In this document: positions 44,623-54,725 of the stretch, in pieces
Numbering within the stretch: position 1 is the stretch's first letter
Layout of the letters: every line of letters begins with the position of its first letter
Origin: JBNAVJ01 sp049700455
GTDB lineage: Bacteria > Bacteroidota > Ignavibacteria > Tepidaquicellales > Tepidaquicellaceae
Reading direction: 5' to 3'
Length of the DNA stretch: 64,000 nt
NCBI GenBank assembly: GCA_049700455.1
Contig: JBNAVJ010000002.1
Span: forward strand, 124,001 to 188,000
Notes under the pieces: generated by a model
Databases searched by the model: none
Seen by the model: the letters and a program-made list of their open reading frames with translations, nothing else
What the model was told of the DNA's origin: nothing
Program-made: the position numbers and the translations under genes

Positions 44623-45911
44623 GTTCCAAGCCCCTCAGCTTCTTTTGTTAGTTTAATATGTGCAGCAATTAAGCCAAAGATTAACCCGAATGTAACATCC
44701 GGGAAAAGAGTGTGGTTAAAAAGTCCATGAATTATAAGAATTGACAAAAGCGAATATAATATCAACCCATAAGTTCTGAACTCACCAAGAGTTTTCTTAA
44801 TTACAAGATTCAATTTTTTGAATGCTGTATATAGGATGTATAAAAATGGGACTGTTCCCATTACCCCCTGTTCTGCAAGTAAAGCAAATAGCCAGGAATG
44901 TACCACTGTAATAAATGCGACCCCAAATGTATAAATCTTATAATCATAATTAATATAGAGATTATAAAAATTATGATAACCAACCCCAAAAATTGGATAA
45001 TCCATAAACATATGCAGTGCAGCATAGTTAGCAATGAAACGGGTTATATTACTGGGTTCAAATAAGAGCTGTGTTAGGAAACCAGCATCAGCATACATTC
45101 CGCTACCAAGTCGCTTTGCCGTTACAATCATTAGCAACAAATAAGCTAACGCAAGGAAAATAACTGCATAGATAAGCTTGCCACGTCTGGTAGAATGCTT
45201 GATATAAACTAAAGGTGCTACTATCATCAAAGTAATAATAGATGAGCGTGATAATGTTAAGAATAAGTAAACAGTACAGATCAGTACATTAATTCCCAGC
45301 AAAACCCTACGAAGCTGATGTTCTTTATCATCGAGAAATAATATTGCTGATGTAAGTATCATAAAAACTTCGAAGCGCCCCAAATAGTTATAGTCCGGAA
45401 ATGGCCCTCCCAATCTGCCGCTAAACGCGGTAGATAATTCATATATTAGATATATATTTACAAGCACTCCAGAAATAAGAAATACGTTGATGTAAAATTT
45501 TATCTCGTTCAGGTGTTCAACAGAATTATAAACAAAAAAAATCAGAAGAATTTGCATTACCACAAAAGTTGTTACCGCCTTAAAAACACCACGAAAACTG
45601 CTGTCATAAATTGTTATCTCTGTTAAATTACCTTTGTAATCAACTCCAAAAAACATTGAAGTGTAAAAAGATACCGTTAAAAGGAGTATAAAAATTAGTA
45701 GTAATTTATTAATTCCAGCCAGACTTTCGGGAATTTGGTGGTAACTAAGCAAAACAACAAAAAAAAGACAGAACATTGTCACCTGGAAATAATTAATCGG
45801 CAAGAATAAAAAATCCCCAAAAGACAATGGGGCATACAGAATGATAAGGGCTATAAAAAAAGATGGCCTGAAAAACTTATCCAGATAGGCAACATATGGC
45901 TCGTATCTCAT
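44619..45911 (-). CDS. O-antigen polymerase/ligase family membrane protein (Wzy/WaaL-like)
   Basis: 430 residues, about ten or more helices, with the large periplasmic loop between later helices that contains FGVGYHNFYNLYINYDYK and HSWLFALLAEQG, as in Wzy_C-type proteins (PF04932). It polymerises or ligates the glycan exported by the flippase encoded next to it. Polymerase and ligase cannot be separated by sequence alone. Confidence 0.88.
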   Translation of the reverse strand: MRYEPYVAYLDKFFRPSFFIALIILYAPLSFGDFLFLPINYFQVTMFCLFFVVLLSYHQIPESLAGINKLLLIFILLLTVSFYTSMFFGVDYKGNLTEITIYDSSFRGVFKAVTTFVVMQILLIFFVYNSVEHLNEIKFYINVFLISGVLVNIYLIYELSTAFSGRLGGPFPDYNYLGRFEVFMILTSAILFLDDKEHQLRRVLLGINVLICTVYLFLTLSRSSIITLMIVAPLVYIKHSTRRGKLIYAVIFLALAYLLLMIVTAKRLGSGMYADAGFLTQLLFEPSNITRFIANYAALHMFMDYPIFGVGYHNFYNLYINYDYKIYTFGVAFITVVHSWLFALLAEQGVMGTVPFLYILYTAFKKLNLVIKKTLGEFRTYGLILYSLLSILIIHGLFNHTLFPDVTFGLIFGLIAAHIKLTKEAEGLGT

Positions 45912-45919
45912 AGACCAGC

Positions 45920-47053
45920 TTAAGAAATACTTTTTACATTTTTAACCTGGTGATACACGAAGGAAAACAAATACGACATTGCAAATACAAGAATAGTTAC
46001 TATGCTTATTATTAAAACCCGTTTGGGCTTAACCTTGTATTCGGGTAAGCTTGGTTGGTCTAACACAAGAACGGAGGGCATTTCTTTTTTTTCCTCAATT
46101 TTGGCTTGCTCATAAACCGGGAGTAGAAATTGAAGTATCTTATTCTGGATCTCAACTTCTCGAACTAATCTCAGATAATTAATTACAACCTCTGGTTTGC
46201 CTTTTAATCTAAGAAGGCTATTATCAATATCGGGAGCATTTTTGACATCATTCAACTGTTTTTTAAGTAGTGCAATTTTTTCTTCTTGAAGTTTAACTTC
46301 ATTTTGGTCTGGACTTATAATCTTTTTCAACAAATCTAACTTAACCTCTTCCGAAGCAATTTCTGATTCCAGTTGAACTTCTGTCTGCGCAACTAACTTA
46401 GTTATAACATCAGGCGCAATACCATAAATATCTTGAAAATGCCTCAAACTATCCTCTGCACGCTTTAGGTCATCTCTTGCAGTCTTGTATCTGGCTTCAA
46501 TGAATTCACGATTATTCTTTGCATTTTGGACATTCAACTCTATATTAATAGTATTAAGTTTTTCGATTAAATATTCTGCTATTTCCTTTGCTCTTTGAGG
46601 ATTCTTATCATATACCCCTATATCCATAGTCCCTGCTATCTTGTCCTTTTTAATTTCAAGCACCTTTTCTCGAAAATATTTAATAGCATCTTGCATATAT
46701 TTGAAATCCCAATCATCATTTAACTTAAACTTTACAATAACATCCTCAACACACCTTCTGCTCAAGAGAATGTTTTCGTAAAGGCTGAGTTCTCGTCCCA
46801 TCATTCCACCACCTGTCAATTCCTCCAGCCCCCCCATCTCCTGTAAACCTGCTCCCCCAAGTAATGAGGCAATACCAGACACTTTTGCTGAAGTCTTAAC
46901 AGTTGCTGAAGACAAATAAATTGGATCAGCAATAAAAAAAATGTATATAGTAATCGCAACGAATGCAATACCAGTAGGATATAATATCCGCTTGCGATAG
47001 TTCTTAAAGATTTCAATCAAATCGAACAAACTAACTCTCTTTGAACTTGTCAT
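45920..47053 (-). CDS. Chain-length determinant protein (Wzz-like)
   Basis: 377 residues. An N-terminal membrane helix after VSLFDLIEIFKNYRKRI, a long periplasmic coiled-coil part, and a proline-rich segment before the second helix (QPSLPEYKVKPKRVLIISIVTILVFAM) define the Wzz family. No tyrosine kinase domain is fused. It sets the length of the polymer. The exporter gene is four bases upstream. Confidence 0.93.
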   Translation of the reverse strand: MTSSKRVSLFDLIEIFKNYRKRILYPTGIAFVAITIYIFFIADPIYLSSATVKTSAKVSGIASLLGGAGLQEMGGLEELTGGGMMGRELSLYENILLSRRCVEDVIVKFKLNDDWDFKYMQDAIKYFREKVLEIKKDKIAGTMDIGVYDKNPQRAKEIAEYLIEKLNTINIELNVQNAKNNREFIEARYKTARDDLKRAEDSLRHFQDIYGIAPDVITKLVAQTEVQLESEIASEEVKLDLLKKIISPDQNEVKLQEEKIALLKKQLNDVKNAPDIDNSLLRLKGKPEVVINYLRLVREVEIQNKILQFLLPVYEQAKIEEKKEMPSVLVLDQPSLPEYKVKPKRVLIISIVTILVFAMSYLFSFVYHQVKNVKSIS

Positions 47054-47057
47054 TTTT

Positions 47058-48716
47058 TTATTTCTGTGTATTTCTAATTAATATATATGTTGTTATTACA
47101 CCAATAATCACACTTGCTATCTGGCTTATGATTGTCACTATTTCAGGAAATGGTCTTTCTACTACTTTTGGTACATAGATGAAATCGCCAGAACGCACGG
47201 CAACATCACCAGGTTTATACCACCCTCGTGTGTTAAAACGGATAATCCTCGTGTGTGATTTATCAGCCGCAAGCGTATACCCCCCAGCCTTCTCAATGTA
47301 ATACTCAACATCTGCACCTTCTTTATAAGCAACATAACCTTCCGCCTGAACCTGACCATACACATATACTATCTTCTTATCATCGTTAATATAAACTATG
47401 TCCTTATCTTCGATTATGATATTCTGACTTTCATCATTTTCAAGAAATAATTTCTCAAAATCAACTATCACCCTGTTTCTGCGACCCCTAACGTCCTCCA
47501 TAAAATTCAATTTGTCCTGCTCCGTAACAATAAAATCACTTGCTCTCTTATTAATCATAATTTCCATAGTATCCTTTAAGGTATATTCTTCATCATAGTT
47601 CCGGAAAATAATGCATAGAGGCAGGTATGCATTCTTTGTAAACCCACCTGCCATTTCAATCACATCTCTAAGTCTTGTCTGTTTGAAAGTTATTGGATAT
47701 AAACCTGGTCTCACCACTTCTCCTAAAATCCGGCAGGTAATCATTTTTTGATAATTGGTCTTATACTTTACAAAAATTCTATCAAAAACTTCTATCTTAA
47801 AATTTTTATCTCTTTCATAAGAAAGATAATATTCTTTAAAACCTTCAGTATTCCCATATGGTCTGAAAACCACTATGCTATCAGGCTCAGCATCAGCATC
47901 AAAACCTCGTCCTAACGCTATAACTGATTCAAGATTATCATCAGGAGCATATTCATAAGTTCCTCCCAGCTGGACAGCTCCTTCAACCGTTATGCAATTT
48001 CTGCCCAGATAAGTATTGGGTATTTTTAGCAAGTCCCCTTCGAGAAACGGAGGGTTATATCTATCATCCTTGGTATGGAAATATTTGTATATATCCACCC
48101 TCTGGACAGTACCATCTTTTCTTCTCAATTCAATGTTTCGAAGTGATATGGGATTAGGTACATCTTTTGCTGTCTTCAGTGACAACTCAATCCGCTTTGA
48201 AACGTTTAAAGTATCAAAAATAATAGCGCTCAAAAGCTGAGAGGGTCTGGTTAAGCCAGTTACAGGATAAGTGCCCTGAGATAATCCTGAAACTTGTACT
48301 AAAAAGGTCCGCGGACTGGACAGAGTGAAACTAACGTCGCTGGTGTAATATCTCTTTTTAACAGCTTGAATAACTTTCTCTTTTGCTGCTCTCAATGTTA
48401 ACCCTGCAACCTTGACCTCGCCCACCGTTGGAATTACTACGGACCCTTCGAGATTCACTGGAAGAGGCAATAACTGATTGATAAAGCCGTAAAGTCCAAG
48501 AGTGAATATATCCCCCTGCCCCACAATATACTTATCCGCATCTATAGTACCTTCTACAGGGACAGTAGAAGTTATTATTCCCTGATTGTTAATTTCCGAT
48601 AGGAGGTGGAATGCATCAGCATTGATTTTAGGTAATTCAGTCGGCTGATTTATCTGACCAAATGCATAATATGAAAAAACAAGAAGTAACGCTGCCGAAA
48701 AAACTTTTGCTTTCAT
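47058..48716 (-). CDS. Polysaccharide export protein with SLBB domains (Wza-like)
   Basis: 552 residues. Signal peptide ends near FSYYAFG. The polysaccharide export domain is around residues 65-150 (IVGQGDIFTLGLYGF). Several SLBB/soluble-ligand-binding segments follow (ITVEGAVQLGGTYEYAPDD, RILGEVVRPGLYPI, VYVYGQVQAEGYV). The last 30 residues form a membrane helix (IASVIIGVITTYILI). The channel for glycan through the envelope. Longer than E. coli Wza, as is common in Bacteroidota. Confidence 0.92.
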   Translation of the reverse strand: MKAKVFSAALLLVFSYYAFGQINQPTELPKINADAFHLLSEINNQGIITSTVPVEGTIDADKYIVGQGDIFTLGLYGFINQLLPLPVNLEGSVVIPTVGEVKVAGLTLRAAKEKVIQAVKKRYYTSDVSFTLSSPRTFLVQVSGLSQGTYPVTGLTRPSQLLSAIIFDTLNVSKRIELSLKTAKDVPNPISLRNIELRRKDGTVQRVDIYKYFHTKDDRYNPPFLEGDLLKIPNTYLGRNCITVEGAVQLGGTYEYAPDDNLESVIALGRGFDADAEPDSIVVFRPYGNTEGFKEYYLSYERDKNFKIEVFDRIFVKYKTNYQKMITCRILGEVVRPGLYPITFKQTRLRDVIEMAGGFTKNAYLPLCIIFRNYDEEYTLKDTMEIMINKRASDFIVTEQDKLNFMEDVRGRRNRVIVDFEKLFLENDESQNIIIEDKDIVYINDDKKIVYVYGQVQAEGYVAYKEGADVEYYIEKAGGYTLAADKSHTRIIRFNTRGWYKPGDVAVRSGDFIYVPKVVERPFPEIVTIISQIASVIIGVITTYILIRNTQK

Positions 48717-48718
48717 TA

Positions 48719-50131
48719 TTAATGTAACTTAAAAGTACTGATTGTTGAATTTAGAATTTCCATTGTGTTATCTAATCCATACGTCTCACAATAAAATCTG
48801 AGCAATGGCTCAGTTCCACTTGCTCTAACAATTATCCATCCATCAGAAAAACTGAATTTGTAACCATCAAGGTTACCAATACTTATAATTTCGCGATTTG
48901 CAAGTTTATCACCAACTTTCAATCTCTTGCAATGCTCCAGAGTCTCCTGTTTCAAAGCATCCGTGGTATGAACATCAATTCGATTGTAAAAGAACTTTCC
49001 AAACTCTTCTTCCAGATTTTTCAATAATTCACTTACACTCTTTCCTGAAGTTGCAAGCATTTCAAGATATAACAATGCATTGAAAATACCATCCCTCTCA
49101 GGAAGATGTCCCTTTATACCTATACCTCCACTTTCTTCAGCCCCAATCATAACATCATCAGAAATCATTATTTTGGAAATATGTTTGAATCCAATCGGAA
49201 CAGTTTTCAATTGAAGATTATATTTTTCACAATATTTTTCTATCAAAGTACTTGTGGAATAGCCTCGAACAACCATTCCAGTATATTGTTTGTAATGGTG
49301 AACATATTTTAATAGCAAAGCAAAAGTCTTTTGAGCATCAACAAAATTACCCTTTTCATCTATAATTGCTATTCTATCAGCATCGCCATCAGTAACCAAC
49401 CCTATATCATAATTCCCTTTAGTTACCACATCCATTATTTCTTTGAGGTTTCTGGCAACTGGTTCAGGTGACCCTCCACCAAAAGCGGGATTCCACTCAG
49501 CATGAAGTTGATCTATAGATACAAGTTGATTAATAATATTCTGTCCTGCTCCATACATAGCATCATAAACTGCACGTAAATTTGCTTTTTCTATTAAACG
49601 AACGTCAATCTTTTTTCTCAAATCATCCACATAAAACGTCCTCCCATCAAAGTACTTAATCATTCCTGATTGAAGAAGCTCTTCAAATGGCTTATCAATT
49701 TTAACACTGTCAATGTTTTTCAGTTCGTTTTCTACAAGCGATATGTTTTCAGGACTCATTGAGCCACCAAATTCATCCTTTAATTTAAAACCATTGTATT
49801 TATAAGGATTGTGAGATGCTGTAATCATTACTCCATAAGCAAAATTCATATCCTTTGTAATTAAAGAGATGCTTGGTGTTGTTACAAATGAATCTGTAAG
49901 ATATGTTGTAATACCTTCATTGGCAAACACTTCTGCGGCACAATGTGCAAACTCTTTTGAGAGGAAACGGGTATCATAGCCTATGATAATACCATTTAAA
50001 AGCTTGTGATGTTTCTTAAATGCCCGCGATGTAGCCAAAGAAACTCTTCGGACATTTTCAAAAGTGTAAGTATCTGCAATGATGGCTCTCCAACCATCAG
50101 TACCAAATTTTACTACTTCTTTTTCTCTCAT
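48719..50131 (-). CDS. Phosphoglucomutase/phosphomannomutase
   Basis: 470 residues, alpha-D-phosphohexomutase fold. The phosphoserine is S106 in MITASHNPYKYNGFK. The magnesium loop is VTDGDADRIAI, the sugar-binding loop is GAEESGGIGIKG and the phosphate-binding loop is VRASGTEPLLRF. It provides hexose-1-phosphates for sugar nucleotides used in the downstream locus. The substrate specificity between glucose, mannose and glucosamine is not clear. Confidence 0.93.
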   Translation of the reverse strand: MREKEVVKFGTDGWRAIIADTYTFENVRRVSLATSRAFKKHHKLLNGIIIGYDTRFLSKEFAHCAAEVFANEGITTYLTDSFVTTPSISLITKDMNFAYGVMITASHNPYKYNGFKLKDEFGGSMSPENISLVENELKNIDSVKIDKPFEELLQSGMIKYFDGRTFYVDDLRKKIDVRLIEKANLRAVYDAMYGAGQNIINQLVSIDQLHAEWNPAFGGGSPEPVARNLKEIMDVVTKGNYDIGLVTDGDADRIAIIDEKGNFVDAQKTFALLLKYVHHYKQYTGMVVRGYSTSTLIEKYCEKYNLQLKTVPIGFKHISKIMISDDVMIGAEESGGIGIKGHLPERDGIFNALLYLEMLATSGKSVSELLKNLEEEFGKFFYNRIDVHTTDALKQETLEHCKRLKVGDKLANREIISIGNLDGYKFSFSDGWIIVRASGTEPLLRFYCETYGLDNTMEILNSTISTFKLH

Positions 50132-50161
50132 ACATTAATTTATTAAAAGGGTAGAGTAAAC

Positions 50162-50581
50162 CTACGTTAGCACCCTCCGGTTTTGATTTACCCAATCTTT
50201 AACATATTCAACTATTTCGTATGTGGGTGTACCTGGTGTGAAAAGTTTTCCAACTCCTATTTTATTTAATTCTGCAATATCAGAATCAGACATTATCCCC
50301 CCTCCGAATAGTAAAACATCATTTAACCCCTTTTCCTCCATTAATTTTTTTATCTTAGGAAATATAGTCATATGGGCTCCGCTGAGGATACTTACCCCAA
50401 TTGCATCTGCATCTTCCTGAATTGCGGCTTCGACCATTGATTCTGGTGTTTGTCTTAACCCAAGATATATCACCTCAATTCCAGCATCCCTTAGCGCTGA
50501 GGCGATAACTTTAGCACCACGGTCGTGTCCATCTAAACCGACTTTACCTATAATCACCCGTATTTTTCTTGTATTATCCAA
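50162..50581 (-). CDS. Stand-alone B12-binding domain of methylmalonyl-CoA mutase
   Basis: 139 residues. The cobalamin motif D-x-H-x-x-G is D17, H19 and G22 in LDGHDRGAK, with the distal SILSGAHMT and GGGI loops of the fold. The family is the C-terminal domain of the mutase, here as a separate polypeptide as in many archaea and some bacteria. The catalytic barrel subunit is not in the window. The start is TTG at 50581. A methylmalonyl/propionyl-CoA route would link it to the carboxylase at 27100. Confidence 0.9.
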   Translation of the reverse strand: MDNTRKIRVIIGKVGLDGHDRGAKVIASALRDAGIEVIYLGLRQTPESMVEAAIQEDADAIGVSILSGAHMTIFPKIKKLMEEKGLNDVLLFGGGIMSDSDIAELNKIGVGKLFTPGTPTYEIVEYVKDWVNQNRRVLT

Positions 50582-50632
50582 TTTAACAATTTTAAAATAT
50601 AGTATTATTAATGTTTTTCTTCAAGGATATTA

Positions 50633-51607
50633 CTATCCATTATCTTCAGATGGAATTTCTGAAATTGGTCTTATTTTTCTTCTTTGATAAATACTTAATG
50701 AAATTATCCCAATGACAATTGCAAACCAGAGTGTTGCTATACGAATGATGAGAGCAGAAGCAACCGAGAGTGCTTCCGGGATCTTTAAATAAATAAGCAA
50801 GCCAGTTAAGGAAGCCTCAGTTGCCCCCAAACCACCAGGTAACATCATTATTGCACCAAGCAGAGTTGAAAACGCATAGATAAAAGTTGCTGAAAGAATA
50901 CTTACCTCTATTGTTTCTGTAAAAGAATTTACAACGAGGTAAAATCCCACACATTCAAAAAACCACGAGACAACGCTCAAAGCTATCACCACTAAAAGAG
51001 GCTTAATCTTAACAAGAAGATAAATAGATTCATAGGAGTTTCGTAATCTTATACCATACCTTTCAAGAAATCGTATCTTTGAAATTAAAGTTATTATTTT
51101 AATAGAAAGTGTCCTATAACTTATCAGTATAATCACCAATATAAAAACCACTCCCGTAATTACAACTAAAATTCTCCCGTAATTAAATACTATAGCCCCA
51201 ATAAGACAAAGTATCACTATAGAAAGAAAATCCGTTAACCTCTCAGCAATAACAATAGGGGCTGAATAACTGATTGATGTCCCATTTTCCTCTTTAAGTA
51301 AATAACTTTTGAAGACCTCTCCTAATTTGCCGGGTGTAACACTCATTGTAAATGCTGACAAAAAAATTAAAAGGCTGTTTGTTTTTTTGATTCTGATATT
51401 GAGTAAGGATAAATAATATTCCCACTTAAAATATCTTATCAAATAATTAAAGAGTGAAAGTAAAAGCACAAGCGGGAAATATAACCAGTTAAAACCAACA
51501 ACTGCTTTTGCCAGATTATCAAAATCTGCATAAATACTAAACCCGAGATAAACAATAACACCTGCTATAATTGAAAGGATAATTCTTTGTTTGTATTTTT
51601 TAAACAC
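50633..51607 (-). CDS. UPF0104 / lysylphosphatidylglycerol synthase TM-region family protein
   Basis: 324 residues, about eight helices. The pattern TMSVTPGKLGEVFKSYLL and MMLPGGLGATEASLTGLLI is diagnostic of the flippase-like family related to the membrane part of MprF. Function probably lipid or isoprenoid handling, not established. The start is GTG at 51607, overlapping the maf stop (TAGTG). Confidence 0.88.
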   Translation of the reverse strand: MFKKYKQRIILSIIAGVIVYLGFSIYADFDNLAKAVVGFNWLYFPLVLLLSLFNYLIRYFKWEYYLSLLNIRIKKTNSLLIFLSAFTMSVTPGKLGEVFKSYLLKEENGTSISYSAPIVIAERLTDFLSIVILCLIGAIVFNYGRILVVITGVVFILVIILISYRTLSIKIITLISKIRFLERYGIRLRNSYESIYLLVKIKPLLVVIALSVVSWFFECVGFYLVVNSFTETIEVSILSATFIYAFSTLLGAIMMLPGGLGATEASLTGLLIYLKIPEALSVASALIIRIATLWFAIVIGIISLSIYQRRKIRPISEIPSEDNG

Positions 51608-52197
51608 TACCCAACAATTTCGTTTAACATAATGTAGAGCCTGCTAAGCGGTAATCCCACAACATTATAATAATCGCCTCTTATTTCTTCTATAAACAAA
51701 CATCCAAAGTCATCCTGAATTCCATAAGCACCCGCCTTATCAAGAGGTTTGAAATTTTCAACATAGTAATTTATTTCAGAAGTATCCAGTTTTCTAAACT
51801 TGACTGCTGTCTTTACGTAGTTAAAAAGTTCTTTACCGGTAAAAGTATCTACAAGATAGATTCCTGTATAGACAATATGAGTTTGACCACTTAAAACCTT
51901 CAAGTAATTTTTTGCTCGTTTTAATGAACTGGGTTTATGTAGGATTAAATTTCCAAGAACAACTATTGTATCAGCTGCAATAATTATTTCATCATGAAAT
52001 CTTGTTGAGACCTCTTTTGCTTTAGCTTCTGAATTACGGCGTATAATTTTGGTGGGTACAGAATAGTTATCTTCATCTTCTTCAATCTCTGAGGGATATA
52101 CAATAAAATTTAAGCCGATTTGTTTCAATAATCTGATTCTGCGTTCAGATCTGGAAGCAAGAACGTATTTTCTGGAAAGTATTTTTTTAACGTTCAT
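51607..52197 (-). CDS. maf: Maf family nucleotide pyrophosphatase
   Basis: 196 residues. The family start YVLASRSERRIRLL and the catalytic ADTIVVL strand are present, followed by a KP loop that reads NLILHKP where Gly-Lys-Pro is usual, and DKAGAYGIQ. Maf enzymes hydrolyse non-canonical or pyrimidine nucleoside triphosphates. It overlaps proS by 11 bases. Confidence 0.92.
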   Translation of the reverse strand: MNVKKILSRKYVLASRSERRIRLLKQIGLNFIVYPSEIEEDEDNYSVPTKIIRRNSEAKAKEVSTRFHDEIIIAADTIVVLGNLILHKPSSLKRAKNYLKVLSGQTHIVYTGIYLVDTFTGKELFNYVKTAVKFRKLDTSEINYYVENFKPLDKAGAYGIQDDFGCLFIEEIRGDYYNVVGLPLSRLYIMLNEIVG

Positions 52198-53914
52198 TTA
52201 ATAAGCTGATAACTTTTTCCACAACGTCATCCTTATTCACAATTAATCTTTTCCCAGTTTTACGTATTTTAATTTCTACTTCATTAGTTTTTATATTCTT
52301 TTCTCCAACAATAATTTGATACGGGATGCCTATCAAATCAGCATCATTAAATTTAACCCCCGGTCTGACCTCTTCCCTATCATCATAAAGTATCTCTATT
52401 GTTTTTGTGTTCAACTGATGATAAATATTTTCGGATACAATTTTCAGATTTTCATTGTGCATATTTACACAAATTAAATGCACCTGAAATGGCGCAATTT
52501 CTCCCTGCCAGATAATTCCATATTTATCATGATTCTGCTCAATATGAGAAGCTGCTATCCTCTCAATACCAATACCATAGCTACCCATAATAATAGGATG
52601 TTCCTTACCATTTTTATCAAGGAAATACGCACCCAGCGCCTCCGAATATTTTGTACCTAACTTGAATATGTGCCCAACTTCTATAGCACGAGTAACACGC
52701 AACTTGCTTTTTCTGTCAATAGTATACTCTCCATCCTTTACAATTCGTAAATCATAATATTTGATATTGGGAACATCTCTTTTCAAATCAATATTTTTCT
52801 TGTGATAGTTATCAATATTAGCACCGCTAATTAATTCATCAGCATCTTCAAGCAACAGGTCAGCAATAATGATTACATTATCAAGCTTTAAACCAACAGG
52901 ACCAATAGAACCAGCCTCTGCTCCTGTTATTTCCTTTAACTCATCAGGATGAGCAGGCCTAACATTCTGCCCGAAAATATTTTTTAACTTAGTTTCGTTA
53001 ACTTCATCATCACCACAAACAAGTACTAAAATATACTCATCTCTTTCCTCAACACTTCTTGCTGGCTTAACAAACACCCTTGATTTTGCAAGTCTTGATT
53101 TATCAGTTATTCCTAAAAATTCTGCCAGTTCATCTATTGACTTTACATTCGGAGTATGAAAATTTTCAGCCTTCAAATTTGTATTTCTGCGTCCTACCTT
53201 TTCTTTGTATGAGACAGCAACCTCAATATTGGAAGCATACTTACCATCTTCGCTGATTACTACAATATCTTCTCCTGCCTCAGACTCAACCATAAACTCT
53301 TCAGATTGACTACCCCCCATTGCTCCACTATAGGCTGTCACAGAAAAAAACTTCAACCCGCAACGTGTAAAAATTTTCCTATATGCCTGATCCTGTAAAC
53401 CATATGCAATATCTAAGCCTTCCCAACTCGAATCAAATGAGTATGCGTCCTTCATTGTAAATTGCCTGCCCCGCAGTACTCCACTGCGTGGTCTTGCTTC
53501 ATTTCGAAACTTAGTTTGAATCTGATACCAATACTGGGGTAAATCTTTATATGAAATTAAGTTTGGTTTTGCTATAAGTGTAAAAACTTCCTCGTGTGTG
53601 GGTGCCAGAACGAGTTCACGATTTTTTATACGAAAAATTGTATCCCCGTAATCTTCAAGCCTACCCGTTTGTTCCCATAATTCATTTGGAGATAAAGCCG
53701 GTAACAAAAACTCATTGCAACCTATAGCATTCATTTCTTCCCTTACTATTTGTTCAATCTTTTTGAATACCCTTAAACCAAGTGGGAGGTATGAATATAC
53801 TCCTGCTGTTAACAGCCGAATCATTCCTGCCCTGATCATTAACTTATGTGATGGAACAACTGCATCAGCAGGCTCTTCTTTCAGTGTGGGAACAAAAAAC
53901 TTTGTAAATCGCAT
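52187..53914 (-). CDS. proS: Prolyl-tRNA synthetase
   Basis: 575 residues from the ATG at 53914; a TTG 63 bases upstream would add residues that are not conserved. Class II motifs: MIRLLTAGVYSYLPLG, the motif 2 region FRNEARPRSGVLRGRQFTMKDAYSF and a late GSYGIGIERI. An INS-type editing domain (about 220-390) lies between motifs 2 and 3, as in the bacterial long form, so mischarged alanine is probably cleared in cis. Confidence 0.96.
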   Translation of the reverse strand: MRFTKFFVPTLKEEPADAVVPSHKLMIRAGMIRLLTAGVYSYLPLGLRVFKKIEQIVREEMNAIGCNEFLLPALSPNELWEQTGRLEDYGDTIFRIKNRELVLAPTHEEVFTLIAKPNLISYKDLPQYWYQIQTKFRNEARPRSGVLRGRQFTMKDAYSFDSSWEGLDIAYGLQDQAYRKIFTRCGLKFFSVTAYSGAMGGSQSEEFMVESEAGEDIVVISEDGKYASNIEVAVSYKEKVGRRNTNLKAENFHTPNVKSIDELAEFLGITDKSRLAKSRVFVKPARSVEERDEYILVLVCGDDEVNETKLKNIFGQNVRPAHPDELKEITGAEAGSIGPVGLKLDNVIIIADLLLEDADELISGANIDNYHKKNIDLKRDVPNIKYYDLRIVKDGEYTIDRKSKLRVTRAIEVGHIFKLGTKYSEALGAYFLDKNGKEHPIIMGSYGIGIERIAASHIEQNHDKYGIIWQGEIAPFQVHLICVNMHNENLKIVSENIYHQLNTKTIEILYDDREEVRPGVKFNDADLIGIPYQIIVGEKNIKTNEVEIKIRKTGKRLIVNKDDVVEKVISLLNER

Positions 53915-54001
53915 ATATTCTCTATGAAATTTTTTAAACTTTAAATATATAAAGCTATTTATTACTTTACAATTCAATATTTAGGTTAAGCATACATTTT
54001 A

Positions 54002-54625
54002 ATGTGCTCATTTTTTGAAAATACTGATAATCGGTTTGTACTCTCCAGACAACTAATAAAGGATATTAAAATAGACCTTAAGACAAATAGGAATATTAAC
54101 ATAGAAAAAACCAGATTCTCCCCAACTGATACAATTGGGATTGTAAAACAAAACAACAAAGAATTTTCCCTTGAGCCAGCACAATGGGGATTTAAATTAA
54201 GCGAAAAGAGTCCTCTTATTTTCAATTCAAGAATAGAAACAGTAATAGAAAAAACTTTTTGGTCCAATCTTTTCATGCAAAACAGATGTCTTATGCCAGC
54301 AACTGCATTCTTTGAATGGTATAGATTCAAACACACAAGAATTCCATATAGAATTTATCTCAAAGATACCGAAGTCTTTTTTATTGCAGGTATTACTATC
54401 TCTTTCAACTCACGACTTTACGCTTCAATGATTACCACACTACCTAATGGATTTATTAAAAACATACACAACAGAATGCCAGCAATTATTTTTAAAGGAC
54501 AAATACAAGAATTTCTTACCGCTGATTATGAAACTGCTATGACTCTCTGTTCCCCCTTATATCAAGAAAAATTTACTGAACTATTCCGTTCTGAAAAACT
54601 TGAGAGTCTTTCAAGAAAATCCTGA
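54002..54625 (+). CDS. SRAP/YedK-HMCES abasic-site shielding protein
   Basis: 207 residues. The chain starts Met-Cys, so Cys2 would be the N-terminal catalytic residue after methionine removal. NSRIET is the NARSET-like motif, CLMPATAFFEW contains the Glu, and HNRMPAII the catalytic His. The protein crosslinks to abasic sites in single-stranded DNA to protect them. It diverges from proS. Small for the family but complete. Confidence 0.9.
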   Translation: MCSFFENTDNRFVLSRQLIKDIKIDLKTNRNINIEKTRFSPTDTIGIVKQNNKEFSLEPAQWGFKLSEKSPLIFNSRIETVIEKTFWSNLFMQNRCLMPATAFFEWYRFKHTRIPYRIYLKDTEVFFIAGITISFNSRLYASMITTLPNGFIKNIHNRMPAIIFKGQIQEFLTADYETAMTLCSPLYQEKFTELFRSEKLESLSRKS

Positions 54626-54725
54626 CTGAAATTTTAGTATTGATTTAAAAACTCTTTTTACCGATCATTGAATAAAATCAATTATATTATTTAGAGCTTT
54701 ATTACCGCTTAATAAACTAAATTGT

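Noticed and set aside
53915..53977. Extension of proS to an upstream TTG
   Set aside because: The added 21 residues are not typical of ProS, and the ATG at 53914 matches the family start MRFTKFFVPT.
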